DNA of 64,000 nucleotides from the NCBI GenBank assembly GCA_029884165.1, contig JAOUIH010000010.1:1-64000 (forward strand). The letters are read 5' to 3'. Position numbers and translations under genes: made by a program. Below the pieces are notes generated by a model. That model made no database searches. It saw only the letters and a list, made by a program, of their open reading frames with translations, and had not been told where the DNA came from. Below are positions 9,077-21,251 of this stretch, piece by piece. The first letter of the stretch is position 1. Each line of letters opens with the position of its first letter. The DNA is from Gammaproteobacteria bacterium (GTDB taxonomy: Bacteria > Pseudomonadota > Gammaproteobacteria > Steroidobacterales > Woeseiaceae).

Positions 9077-10009
9077 ATGGGCATGTTTTTGGTCATAAGT
9101 TGCGGAATCCGATCTTTCGATCGCCGCCTCCTGATCCTTCTGGCAGGCCAGATCGCGGCCTGCTCGTCGGGAGGCGAACCGGTCACGGTTGCCGGCCAGG
9201 TGCAGGACCCCGGCATCCGGGAGGCCAGCGGACTCGCCGCCTCCGGGCTCGACCCCGGGCGCCTCTGGGTGCTGAACGACGGCGGCTCGTCCGCCAGCGT
9301 GCATGCCATCGGCCGGGACGGCCGGCCGCTCGGCGTGCTGGCGATCGACGGGGCCGAGAACCACGACTGGGAGGACCTCGCGGCCTTCGAAACCGGCGGC
9401 CGCGCCTGGCTGCTGATTGCCGACGTCGGCGACAATGCCGCGACCCGCGCTCATGTGACGCTCTACGTCGTGCCGGAGCCCGCCAGCCTGTCGGGCAGCG
9501 TCGGCGCTACGCCGACCGCGACGATCAGCCTCCGATTCCCGGACGGGCCGCGCGACGTCGAGGCGGTGGCCGTCGACGCAGACGAGCGGCAGGTCTACCT
9601 GCTCACCAAGCGAACGCTGCCGCCCGAGCTTTACGTCCTGCCACTCGTACTCGAGGGCGGTCGGGATGCCGTGACGGCGGAGTACCTCGGGCCCGTTACC
9701 GGCCTGCCGGGTCCGTCCGCGCGGGATGTCCGGCGCGCGCCGCAGACGGGCGACTGGTACTGGCAGCCGACGGCCATGGATTTCTCCGCCGACGCGGCGC
9801 GCGCGGTCGTGCTCACCTACGAGGCCGTCTACGTGTTCGAGCGCGGGCCGGGCGAGAACTGGCGCGACGCGCTGAACGGGAAGCCGGCCCGCAAGCACCT
9901 CGGCGGCATCCGGGAAGCGGAGGGGGCGGCGATCGCGGGGGATACGATCTTTGTTACAGTCGAGGCCGCGCACCCGCCGCTCTACCGGATCGAATTTCCG
10001 CGCGACTGA
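9077..10009 (+). CDS. Putative lipoprotein with beta-propeller-like repeats
   Basis: A 310-residue exported protein with a hydrophobic N-terminus and a likely lipid-attachment Cys29 (QIAAC). The body repeats short strand patterns (GIREASGLAAS, NHDWEDLAAF, RDVEAVAVDA, LPPELYVL), as in propeller proteins of the esterase-like/phytase-like group; no catalytic residues were identified. The start at 9077 is an ATG, with a second in-frame ATG at 9083. It lies 13 bp before the EEP-family lipoprotein gene and is probably cotranscribed with it. Function unknown. Confidence 0.7.
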   Translation: MGMFLVISCGIRSFDRRLLILLAGQIAACSSGGEPVTVAGQVQDPGIREASGLAASGLDPGRLWVLNDGGSSASVHAIGRDGRPLGVLAIDGAENHDWEDLAAFETGGRAWLLIADVGDNAATRAHVTLYVVPEPASLSGSVGATPTATISLRFPDGPRDVEAVAVDADERQVYLLTKRTLPPELYVLPLVLEGGRDAVTAEYLGPVTGLPGPSARDVRRAPQTGDWYWQPTAMDFSADAARAVVLTYEAVYVFERGPGENWRDALNGKPARKHLGGIREAEGAAIAGDTIFVTVEAAHPPLYRIEFPRD

Positions 10010-10022
10010 AAGGAAGACGAGC

Positions 10023-11096
10023 ATGCCGCGATACCTGCTGTTTGCACTGTTGATGTCCGCCCTGGCCGGCGCCTGCGCGCAGCCGGCCCGGGTCACGCCG
10101 GCGGAACCGGCATCGACGGTCACGATCATGAGTTTCAACGTCGAGAACCTGTTCGACAACGCCGACGACCCGCAGAAGAACGACGAGACTTTCCTGGCGC
10201 TGGGCGACAAGCAGTCCGACGAGCACCGGGCGCTGTGCGCGCCGATCCCGGTGGACCGCTGGCGCGAGCAGTGCCTCGACTGGGACTGGAGCGACGCAAT
10301 CATCGAGCGGAAGCTTGCGGTGACGGCGGCCGCCATCCTGCAGGTCAACGACGGGCGCGGTCCCGACATCGTCGCGCTGCAGGAGGTCGAAAACCTCGCG
10401 ATACTGGAACGCCTGCGCAAGGAGTACCTGCAGCCGGCCGGCTACCTGCCGGCGATACTCATCGAAGGCCAGGACGCGCGCGGCATCGACGTGGCGTTCC
10501 TGTCGCGACTGCCGCTCGCAGAACCCGCAATGCTGCGACCCGTCGATTTCAGCGGGTTCCCGCCCGAGCGCGTCGCCGACACGCGCGATATTCTCGAAGC
10601 CACCTTCGAGCTGCCGGACGGCAGCCGGCTGACCGGCTACTCGGTACACTTCCCGGCGCCGTTCCAGCCGACGGGCATGCGGGAAGCCGCCTACCAGGAA
10701 CTGAATCGCCTGCGCGCCGCGCTGCCCGCGGACCGCCCGGCGTTCGCGGCCGGCGACTTCAACACAAGCGCCGCCGAGGACCGCGAGCTCGGCCTGCTGG
10801 ACCGTTACCTGCGGCCGAACTGGACCGTTTCCCAGGACCTCGGCTGCGATGGCTGCCGCGGCACGACCTACTATGCGCAGACCGACGAGTGGTCGTACCT
10901 CGACATGGTGCTGTGGTCGCCGGCGCGCGACCGTAGCAAAAACGCAACATGGTCGATTCGCGCAGATTCGCTGCGGATCGCGAACGGCGTGCCCGACCAG
11001 GTCCGGCCCGACGGCACGCCCTGGCGCTTCGAGATGCCGGGGGGCACCGGCGTGTCCGATCACTGGCCGGTCGTCGTCGAGATCGAAACCAAGTAG
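10023..11096 (+). CDS. Endonuclease/exonuclease/phosphatase-family lipoprotein
   Basis: A 357-residue lipoprotein (lipobox LAGAC, Cys18) with the DNase I-like EEP fold. Its signature blocks are present in order: MSFNVENLF, QEVENL (metal-binding Glu), VHFPAPFQPTG, GDFNT (Asp-Asn pair), SYLDMVLWS and SDHWPVV (catalytic Asp-His). Family members cut nucleic acids or phosphoesters; a cell-surface or periplasmic nuclease would suit the nucleotide-scavenging genes downstream, which is inference. ATG 10023 is preceded by AAAGGAAG. It follows the previous lipoprotein gene by 13 bp. Confidence 0.88.
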   Translation: MPRYLLFALLMSALAGACAQPARVTPAEPASTVTIMSFNVENLFDNADDPQKNDETFLALGDKQSDEHRALCAPIPVDRWREQCLDWDWSDAIIERKLAVTAAAILQVNDGRGPDIVALQEVENLAILERLRKEYLQPAGYLPAILIEGQDARGIDVAFLSRLPLAEPAMLRPVDFSGFPPERVADTRDILEATFELPDGSRLTGYSVHFPAPFQPTGMREAAYQELNRLRAALPADRPAFAAGDFNTSAAEDRELGLLDRYLRPNWTVSQDLGCDGCRGTTYYAQTDEWSYLDMVLWSPARDRSKNATWSIRADSLRIANGVPDQVRPDGTPWRFEMPGGTGVSDHWPVVVEIETK

Positions 11097-11198
11097 AAAC
11101 AATCCCTTGCCGTGGCTACATAATCCGGATTCGCCCATCGCCGCGAGCGGCCCGGACCGGTCACTATTTATCCAGATGGATCGGTTCTAAACCCTTTA

Positions 11199-11227
11199 TT
11201 GAAAAGGTATTTTTGCTGCGCTAGATT
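11199..11227 (+). promoter_or_regulatory. Candidate sigma-70 promoter of the Oar-like receptor
   Basis: TTGAAA at 11199-11204, a 17-base spacer, then TAGATT at 11222-11227, in an unusually AT-rich patch between two GC-rich genes. The receptor start is 132 bases downstream. Matches are 5 of 6 (-35) and 4 of 6 (-10) by eye. Confidence 0.5.
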
Positions 11228-11358
11228 TACGCGCACATTGCCGGCCGCGGGGCGTTTCGGCGCTCGCCCAAGCCCTCCCGACCGCATCGAGAAACCGAAA
11301 TCCGGCTGTCATATTGGGCAGCCAGGATGTCGCGACCTTCCACCCATTGGGGACAACG

Positions 11359-14300
11359 ATGAACAACAACCGAGAGACCCCACGCCCGGCGCCCTGGCGT
11401 AAGAACGGCGCCGGAGCTGCGTGGCTTGCCGTATTGCTGGTCCTGATAATGCCTGTTGCGGGATTCGCACAGGAAACCACGACTGCGATACGTGGCAGCA
11501 TACTGACCCCGGACGGCGGCCCTGCTGCCGGCGCCTCGGTGCGCGTCGTCGACACGCGCACCGGAACGGCCCGCACGGCGACCGCGTCCGACAGCGGCCA
11601 ATTCACGATCAGCGGCCTGCGCGTAGGCGGCCCCTACACGATCGAGGTGTCCGCATCCGGCCTCGCGTCGCAGTCGATCACGGACGTCGAACTGGCGCTC
11701 GGCGACACCTACACCTTCACCGTGGCACTCAGCCCGGCCCAGATCGAGGAAATCGTCGTCACGGCCGCTGCGCTGCGCACCGTGCAGGTGGCGATGGGAC
11801 CGTCGGCGACGTTCTCGCTCGCCGATCTGCAGGACGCGCCGGCATTCAATCGCAACATCAACGATGTGATCGCGATTGACCCGCGCATCTACGTCGACGA
11901 AGCATTTGAGGATTCGGTCCAGTGCGGCGGCGCCAACTCGCGCTTCAACGCGCTGACCGTCGACGGCGTTCGGCTGTCCGACAACTTCGGCTTGAACAGC
12001 AATGGCTACCCGACCGAGCGCATGCCGTTTTCGTACGACGCGATCGAGCAGGTCGCGGTGGAGCTGGCGCCTTTCGACGTCATGTACGGTGGCTTTACGG
12101 CCTGCAACATCAATGCCGTCACGAAATCCGGTACGAACGAGTTCCACGGCTCAGCCTTCGTCGACTACTACGATGACTCGCTGACCGGCGACACACTCGA
12201 GGGCGACAAGCTCGATCTCGGCACTTTCGACCAGACCCGTTACGGCGTCAATTTCGGCGGCCCGATCATCAAGGACAAGCTGTTCTTTTTCGCGGCCTAC
12301 GAGAAACTCGACGGCGTGAACGTATTCGACCGTGGCCCTGCGGATGTGCCCGCCGGAACGCCGGTACTGGGCGTCACTCAGGCGCAGATCAATCGTATTG
12401 CGCAGATCGCGCAGAACGTCTACGGATACGATCCCGGCGGCATTCCGCCCAGCCTCGCGAACGAGGACGAGAAATTCCTGTTGAAGCTGGACTGGGAAAT
12501 CAACGACGACCACCGGGCCTCGTACACGTACACCTATAACGATGGATTCAATAACTCCGAATCGGACGATGACAGCAACGAATTCGAGTTCCTGAATCAC
12601 CTGTACGAACGCGGTGCCGAGCTGAATTCGCACGTCGGTCAGCTGTTCTCGAGCTGGACCGACAACTTCAATACCGAACTCCGCGTCGGCTTTACCGATC
12701 TGGATAACCGCCAGATCCCGCTCGGCGGCACGGATTTCGGCGAGGTCCAGATCCGGACGTTCAACGACCCGGATGGCGCCGGCCCGATAAGCTCGCAGCT
12801 GGCGACGGTCTACCTCGGCGCCGACGACTCGCGGCACGCCAACAAGCTGGCCTACGAGACGACCAACTTCAAGCTCGCCGGCAATTACAGCTGGGGCGAC
12901 CACGTGTTCACCGCCGGTTACGAACTCGAGTCGATAGACATCTTCAACATGTTCATCCAGGAGGCCGAGGGCGAGTATCGCTTCGACTCGCTTTGCAGCT
13001 CGACCGACCCGGACGGCTGTATCGACGCTTTCGAACAGGGCAACCCGAGTCGCATCACCTACGAGAACGCGGCACCGTCGAACATCCCGACCGACGCGGC
13101 TGCCTCTTTCAGCTACGACATCAACACACTGTACGTTCAGGACGAGTTCACGATCGCGGACGGTTCGGTATCGATCGTCGCGGGTGTGCGTTACGACTGG
13201 TACTCGAGCAGCGACCTGCCGCGGGAGAACCCGAATTTCGAAGCTCGCAACGGTTACAGCAACCAGCAGAACTTCGACGGCGAGAACGTGTTCCAGCCGC
13301 GCCTCGGCGTGACGTGGGACTATTCGGACAGCCTGACCTTCCGCGGCGGCATTGGCCTGTACGCGGGCGGTAATCCGAACGTCTGGCTATCGAACAACTA
13401 CTCGAACGACGGCATCACGCAGGTCGAGTTCCAGGAACGCACGCTCGACGACAATGGAGTCGGCGGGGTGCCGAACCTGTTCACGCTGGACTGGACCGGT
13501 GGCGGCCAGCCGATTTTTGACATTCCACAGAACTTGTTTGACTCGGTCGCCGGCGGCTCGGCCAACGGCAGCGTCAACGCGGTCGACCCCGGCTTCAAGA
13601 TCCCGACCGAGTGGAAGTTCGCACTGGGCGCCACCTGGGATTTCGATGCCGGATTCATGGGCGACGGCTACACCCTGATGCTCGACTACCTGCATACGGA
13701 GCAGAACGATGCGGCTCTGATCGTGGACGCGACGCTGGAACAGATCGGGACGGCACCGGATGGACGGCCGATTTACAAGAGCATCAATCGCGCCGACCCG
13801 GACTGCGACGTGGACCCGGCGGCGGCGGCTTGCGGCAACCGGAACTTCAACCAGGACTTCATCCTGAGCAACGTCATTGGCTCCGAAGGCAAGTCGGACG
13901 TCTACTCGCTGTCACTCAGCAAAGCCTACGACTTCGGCTTGGACTGGACCTTCGGCTACGCCTACACAGAGTCTGAAGACGTCAGCCCGATGACGAGTTC
14001 GGTCGCGTTTTCGAACTACGTTAACATTGCCGTCTCCGACCCGAACAACCCGGGCCCGGCGCGTTCGAACTACAACGTCAGGAATCGCTTTACGCTGCGC
14101 CTGAACTACCGCAAGGCGTTCTTCGGCGACTACGAAACGAAGTTCACGCTCTACGGCCGTGTCAACGAGGGCGTACCGTTCAGCCCGACCTACATCGATG
14201 GCGGCTTCACCTTCGGCGACACGCTGGACGACCGGCACCTGCTGTACATCCCGACCGGCTCAAGCGACCCGAACGTCGCATTCGACCCGGCATTTGACCA

Positions 14301-14673
14301 GGACGCGTTCTTCGCGTACCTGCGCCAGTCCGGCCTGAGCAAGTACGGCGGCCGGATCGCGCCACGCAACTCGCTGACGAGTTCCTGGTGGCAGAAGTTC
14401 GACCTGCGTATCCAGCAGGAGCTGCCCGGCTTCAAGCCGGAGCACCGCTTCTCGGCGTTCGTGGTCATCGAGAACTTCGGCAACCTGCTGAACGACGACT
14501 GGGGCGTGCTCAAGGAACAGAGCTTCCCGCGCAGCCTGCCGATGGTTGATTTCTCGATCGACACGGTCAACAACCAGTACGTTTACGAGGAGTTCTTTAC
14601 GCCGGCGCCGCAGGCTCGCGTCGCGGAAGCCTCGCTGTGGAAGCTGATATTCGGCGTGACCTACGACTTCTAA
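11359..14673 (+). CDS. Very large Oar-like TonB receptor with N-terminal carboxypeptidase-regulatory-like domain
   Basis: A 1104-residue outer-membrane protein. The signal peptide ends near AGFAQ (38), followed by a Cna-B/carboxypeptidase-regulatory-like domain (about 43-125; IRGSILTPDGG, SGLRVGGPYTIEV), a plug (from about 130; EEIVVTAAALRTV) and a long barrel ending WKLIFGVTYDF. The architecture matches the Oar-like TonB-receptor family, which often handles peptides, proteins or other large molecules. ATG 11359 gives the best signal peptide. It has its own promoter and a strong terminator, so it is probably a single-gene unit between the nuclease-like lipoprotein and the 5'-nucleotidase; a link to nucleic-acid uptake is only suggestive. 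Confidence 0.92.
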   Translation: MNNNRETPRPAPWRKNGAGAAWLAVLLVLIMPVAGFAQETTTAIRGSILTPDGGPAAGASVRVVDTRTGTARTATASDSGQFTISGLRVGGPYTIEVSASGLASQSITDVELALGDTYTFTVALSPAQIEEIVVTAAALRTVQVAMGPSATFSLADLQDAPAFNRNINDVIAIDPRIYVDEAFEDSVQCGGANSRFNALTVDGVRLSDNFGLNSNGYPTERMPFSYDAIEQVAVELAPFDVMYGGFTACNINAVTKSGTNEFHGSAFVDYYDDSLTGDTLEGDKLDLGTFDQTRYGVNFGGPIIKDKLFFFAAYEKLDGVNVFDRGPADVPAGTPVLGVTQAQINRIAQIAQNVYGYDPGGIPPSLANEDEKFLLKLDWEINDDHRASYTYTYNDGFNNSESDDDSNEFEFLNHLYERGAELNSHVGQLFSSWTDNFNTELRVGFTDLDNRQIPLGGTDFGEVQIRTFNDPDGAGPISSQLATVYLGADDSRHANKLAYETTNFKLAGNYSWGDHVFTAGYELESIDIFNMFIQEAEGEYRFDSLCSSTDPDGCIDAFEQGNPSRITYENAAPSNIPTDAAASFSYDINTLYVQDEFTIADGSVSIVAGVRYDWYSSSDLPRENPNFEARNGYSNQQNFDGENVFQPRLGVTWDYSDSLTFRGGIGLYAGGNPNVWLSNNYSNDGITQVEFQERTLDDNGVGGVPNLFTLDWTGGGQPIFDIPQNLFDSVAGGSANGSVNAVDPGFKIPTEWKFALGATWDFDAGFMGDGYTLMLDYLHTEQNDAALIVDATLEQIGTAPDGRPIYKSINRADPDCDVDPAAAACGNRNFNQDFILSNVIGSEGKSDVYSLSLSKAYDFGLDWTFGYAYTESEDVSPMTSSVAFSNYVNIAVSDPNNPGPARSNYNVRNRFTLRLNYRKAFFGDYETKFTLYGRVNEGVPFSPTYIDGGFTFGDTLDDRHLLYIPTGSSDPNVAFDPAFDQDAFFAYLRQSGLSKYGGRIAPRNSLTSSWWQKFDLRIQQELPGFKPEHRFSAFVVIENFGNLLNDDWGVLKEQSFPRSLPMVDFSIDTVNNQYVYEEFFTPAPQARVAEASLWKLIFGVTYDF

Positions 14674-14697
14674 GAAAGGGAATTCGCTCCACGTTTG

Positions 14698-14726
14698 AAA
14701 GACGGCCTTTGGGCCGTCTTTTTTTT
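14698..14726 (+). terminator. Rho-independent terminator after the Oar-like receptor
   Basis: Stem AAAGACGGCC / GGCCGTCTTT with a TTTG loop and a following T run, 24 bases after the stop codon. The next gene is convergent. Confidence 0.88.
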
Positions 14727-14808
14727 GTCCGTCTCGCTCGGCTGCCACGGAACATGGGCACCGGGATTCGTCGGACCTGCCGGCCCGCGAAGCATCCTTT
14801 CGTACGCG

Positions 14809-16404
14809 CTAATCGAAACAGCGCCCGCCGGGCGCGGTCACGAACGCGATCCTCGGGTTGGACGGATCCACCGGCGCCCCGACCGGCTCGCCGGCCGCCT
14901 GCGCGCGGATGATTGCATCGAGCACGAGGTACTTCAGCTCCGAGCCGGGCCTGGAGCGCGGGCGGTTCTCCGGGAACGCGTAGCCGTCGCCGCCGCGCAG
15001 GATGAAGTCCGGCGCGACGACCGAATACAGCCGTTCCGGCTCGATCTCCGCCCAGCCCGTCCCGGCCGGCACCTGCAGCTGCACCACGCGCTCCCCGTCC
15101 GGGCGGCTGCGATCCACGCAGACGCGGAAGCCCGAGACTTGCGGGAAGTAACCCTTACTGGGCCCGGTGCCTCGATAGCCCGCCTCCAGCGTCGCGCGAA
15201 ACTCCCCGCCGCTCATGTCCAGGTAGCGCAGGTAGGACGAGAACGCGAACACGCGCGCGATATCCTCGAACGTGATGTCATCGGCAACGTAGTCGTCGAT
15301 GCGCAGCGTGCCGCTGTTGATCAGCGCGAGATCGGCCGGCGGGCTGCCGAAAGCAGTGCGCATCTGGTCGACGATGAAATTACCGAGGTTGCTCTCTTCG
15401 TTGCGCACGGTCACCTCTCGGCCGTCCAGCGGGACGGCCGCCTCGCCGATCCTCGCCGGCAGGAACGGGATGGTCTCGACCAGCCTTGCCCGCCACCTGT
15501 CGGCAATCGGCTGGTACTCCGCGTCGAGCGGCACGCTCGCATCCAGGTCCAGCATGCGCGTGCTGATCGCTGGCATTCCCGACGCGTCGAAATCGACGTC
15601 GATGCGCCATACCTGGCGCGCATTCGACGCGCCCTTCATCACCTCGGCCGCCGCGGCGGAGCCCGGGTGGTGCTCCGGCTCATGCTCGTGCCCGCCGACG
15701 ATGAACTGGAAACGCGGGTGCGAGGCCTTGAGCTTCGCGATCTCGAGGTCGTCGCCCACGTGCAGGTGCGTGATGCCGACGATCAGTTCTGCACCGGCCT
15801 GCTCCAGCGCCACGATCGCGTTCTCGGCCTGCTCGACGTAGCCGGGTTCGTACGCGAGGTAATCCCGCTCGTTGCCGCCGTCGTCCGGCAGCAGGGTCAG
15901 CGCGAACATGCCGACCCGGCGCCCGCCGATCTCGGCCACGTGAGCTTGCCGCAGCCTGGCGTCGGCCTCGGCATCGCCGGTCGCCAGGGCCAGGTTGTCC
16001 GCCAGCCAGGCGAACTCCGATCCACGCAGCGCCGCGACGAGCGTCTCGGGGCTGCGGGGGTCGAACTCGTGATTACCCGGCACGACCGTCATGGGTGCCA
16101 GGCGATGCATGAAATTGAAGGCTTCGACCATTTGCTCGCCGCCCCACAGCTGGCTCTCCAGCGACGGGTATAGAAAGTCACCGCCGTGCAGCACCCGCAC
16201 GTCCCGGCCTTCCGCTAGCGCCTGGCGGACGACGGTTGTCACCCGGCCGAAGCCGCCGCGCTGGTCATCTTCGACAGCGCCGACCCGATACGTGTCGTTC
16301 AGGTGTATGAAGGTGATCCCCGCGTCGGCGGGCGTCCGCACGGTGCCCGCCGACGCGCAGGCGCCGAGCAGCAGGGTAATGAACAGCAAGCGAAAGGTCG
16401 TCAT
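14809..16404 (-). CDS. UshA/5'-nucleotidase-family metallophosphatase lipoprotein
   Basis: A 531-residue two-domain enzyme with lipobox LLGAC (Cys16). The calcineurin-like N-domain shows FIHLNDTYRV, LHGGDFLYPS, VPGNHEFD, ITHLHVGDD and VGGHEHEPEH. The nucleotidase C-domain shows EESNLGNFIVDQMR, LINSGTLRID and FILRGGDGYAF. It should remove phosphate from extracellular or periplasmic nucleotides (or a similar phosphoester), yielding nucleosides for NupC. I use ATG 16404; an in-frame ATG at 16422 is equally possible because neither has a strong ribosome site. It is divergent from the acid phosphatase gene. Confidence 0.88.
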   Translation of the reverse strand: MTTFRLLFITLLLGACASAGTVRTPADAGITFIHLNDTYRVGAVEDDQRGGFGRVTTVVRQALAEGRDVRVLHGGDFLYPSLESQLWGGEQMVEAFNFMHRLAPMTVVPGNHEFDPRSPETLVAALRGSEFAWLADNLALATGDAEADARLRQAHVAEIGGRRVGMFALTLLPDDGGNERDYLAYEPGYVEQAENAIVALEQAGAELIVGITHLHVGDDLEIAKLKASHPRFQFIVGGHEHEPEHHPGSAAAAEVMKGASNARQVWRIDVDFDASGMPAISTRMLDLDASVPLDAEYQPIADRWRARLVETIPFLPARIGEAAVPLDGREVTVRNEESNLGNFIVDQMRTAFGSPPADLALINSGTLRIDDYVADDITFEDIARVFAFSSYLRYLDMSGGEFRATLEAGYRGTGPSKGYFPQVSGFRVCVDRSRPDGERVVQLQVPAGTGWAEIEPERLYSVVAPDFILRGGDGYAFPENRPRSRPGSELKYLVLDAIIRAQAAGEPVGAPVDPSNPRIAFVTAPGGRCFD

Positions 16405-16554
16405 ACCGAAAGATCGTCTCATCGGGCCTGGGAGTGGCGACATTGTGCATCGACTGCCGCCGCGAAGCGATCCGCAGCCGGCTGGTAGCCCGCCGTACGG
16501 TGCCGTGCTAACCTGCTTGCGCTCCGCAGACCGCGTGTAACTCGCCCAGGGTCC
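16405..16554. promoter_or_regulatory. Divergent intergenic region
   Basis: About 150 bases between two phosphatase genes read in opposite directions. Both promoters must lie here, but no confident elements or repeats were recognised. The first part could still be coding if the nucleotidase starts at 16422. Confidence 0.35.
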
Positions 16555-17355
16555 ATGAAATCGCCCATGATTCGCATCGCCTGCATGTTGATTCCCGGCG
16601 CGTTGGCGGCGGGCTGCGCGACCCCCGAACCCGTCGTCGTCAATTCCGGCATTGCATGGGTACGCACGGCGGCGGAGTTCGACGCGCTGTCCTTGCAGGC
16701 GTATCGAGCAGCAAGCGATGCGCTCGAATCCAAGATCGCCGATCCGTCCTGGAGTGCGCTGCCATACCAGGCGGACGCCGCTGGCAAGCCGCCGGCGGTG
16801 ATTTTCGACGTCGACGAGACCGTGATCAGCAATGTCGAATTCCAGTTGACGCTCGAACCGCCGTTCGAGGATCGCAAGCTCGACGCGTGGACCGCGGCCA
16901 ATCCCGCGGAACCCATCGCCGGGTTTCCGGCATTCGCCAGGCGCGCCCGGGAACTCGGCGTCGAGTTGTTCTTTGTCACCAACCGGCCTTGCGAAGCACA
17001 AGAGGACAATCCTGACCCCTGTCCGCAAAAGGCAAACGTCGTCAACGAGATCGTCGAGGCCGGCGTGCCGGTGGAGCCCGGGTTCGTGATGCTGTCCCAC
17101 GAACGACCCGAATGGAGCAAGGAGAAGAAGATCCGGCGCGACCTGATCGCCGAGAACTACCGCGTCATCATGCTGATCGGCGACGACCTGGGCGATTTCC
17201 TGCCCTGCTCGCGGCGCCGGCCGCTCGCCCCCTGCACCGAAGGTGCCACGGCGGGCAGCCGCCGGGATGCCACGTTCGAACACGCGGACTACTGGGGCAA
17301 CGGCTGGTACGTGCTGCCCAATCCGATGCACGGCTCGTGGACAACCGTGGATTGA
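16555..17355 (+). CDS. P4-type HAD acid phosphatase / 5'-nucleotidase lipoprotein
   Basis: A 266-residue lipoprotein (lipobox LAAGC, Cys21) of the lipoprotein e(P4) acid phosphatase family. HAD motifs are clear: FDVDETVIS (Asp85, Asp87), FFVTNRP, EKKIRRDL and IGDDLGDF. Relatives dephosphorylate nucleoside monophosphates or NMN at the outer membrane. It lies 59 bp upstream of the pyrimidine catabolic operon in the same direction and could be its first gene. Together with the divergent 5'-nucleotidase it would supply nucleosides. Confidence 0.9.
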   Translation: MKSPMIRIACMLIPGALAAGCATPEPVVVNSGIAWVRTAAEFDALSLQAYRAASDALESKIADPSWSALPYQADAAGKPPAVIFDVDETVISNVEFQLTLEPPFEDRKLDAWTAANPAEPIAGFPAFARRARELGVELFFVTNRPCEAQEDNPDPCPQKANVVNEIVEAGVPVEPGFVMLSHERPEWSKEKKIRRDLIAENYRVIMLIGDDLGDFLPCSRRRPLAPCTEGATAGSRRDATFEHADYWGNGWYVLPNPMHGSWTTVD

Positions 17356-17414
17356 CACTCGACACGGGTGCGACAGCCGTGTTCCACGAACAATGAGTAA
17401 AGGATGAGCTTGCT

Positions 17415-18290
17415 ATGGCCAAAGTGACCTGCGGATTGATCCAGATGGCGCTCAAGGGAGATGCCGCGACGATGGGACCGGACCAGATTCGCGACCGGAT
17501 GATCGAGGCGCATATCCCGTTCATCGAGTCGGCCGGCAAGCAGGGCGTGCAGGTATTGTGCTTCCAGGAAGTCTTTACGCAACCCTACTTCTGCCCGAGC
17601 CAGGACCGCAAATGGTACGCGGCGGCCGAAGCGATACCGAACGGCCCGACGACTCGCCTGATGCAGGAGTATGCGAAAAAGTACTCGATGGTCATCGTCG
17701 TGCCCATTTACGAGGAAGCGATGACGGGCGTCTACTACAACACGGCGGCGGTCATCGATGCCGACGGCAGCTACCTCGGCAAGTATCGAAAGACTCACAT
17801 CCCGCAGGTCGACCCGGGCTTTTACGAGAAGTTTTTCTTCAAGCCGGGCGACCTGGGTTACCCGGTGTTCCAGACCGCCTACCTGAAACTCGGCGTCTAC
17901 ATCTGCTACGACCGGCACTTCCCGGAGGGCTGGCGCGCACTGGCGTTGAACGGTGCCGAGTACATCGTCAACCCGTCGGCCACGGTCGCCGGCCTGAGCA
18001 AGTATCTTTGGGAGCTCGAGCAACCGGCATCCGCTGCCGCGAACGGTGTTTTCATCGGGGCGATCAACCGAATTGGCAGGGAAAAACCCTGGGCCGACAA
18101 GATGGGTGAGTTTTACGGCTCCAGCTACATAGTCAACCCGCGCGGCGCCATCGAGGCCCAGGCAAGCTACGACCGGGACGAGCTGCTGGTGCACGCGATC
18201 GACCTCGACATGATCCGCGAGGTTCGTAACACCTGGCAGTTTTTCCGTGACCGGCGACCCGAGACCTACAAGATACTGACCGAACGCTGA
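17415..18290 (+). CDS. Beta-ureidopropionase / N-carbamoyl amidohydrolase (nitrilase superfamily)
   Basis: Hydrolyses N-carbamoyl-beta-alanine or N-carbamoyl-beta-aminoisobutyrate to the beta-amino acid, CO2 and ammonia, the last step of reductive pyrimidine breakdown. The 291-residue protein has the nitrilase triad Glu52 (FQEVFTQP), Lys126 (YRKTHIP) and Cys164 (ICYDRHFPEG). YFCPSQDRKW and the ending QFFRDRRPETY match beta-ureidopropionase-like proteins. It is followed 28 bp later by the NCS1 permease and then dihydropyrimidinase and PreTA, which supports the assignment over a general amidase. Confidence 0.93.
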   Translation: MAKVTCGLIQMALKGDAATMGPDQIRDRMIEAHIPFIESAGKQGVQVLCFQEVFTQPYFCPSQDRKWYAAAEAIPNGPTTRLMQEYAKKYSMVIVVPIYEEAMTGVYYNTAAVIDADGSYLGKYRKTHIPQVDPGFYEKFFFKPGDLGYPVFQTAYLKLGVYICYDRHFPEGWRALALNGAEYIVNPSATVAGLSKYLWELEQPASAAANGVFIGAINRIGREKPWADKMGEFYGSSYIVNPRGAIEAQASYDRDELLVHAIDLDMIREVRNTWQFFRDRRPETYKILTER

Positions 18291-18318
18291 CAGCGACGCG
18301 CCGGGGGGAGGCATCGCA

Positions 18319-21233
<2,915 letters not shown>

Positions 21234-21251
21234 ACCGGTAGCACGGGCGAC

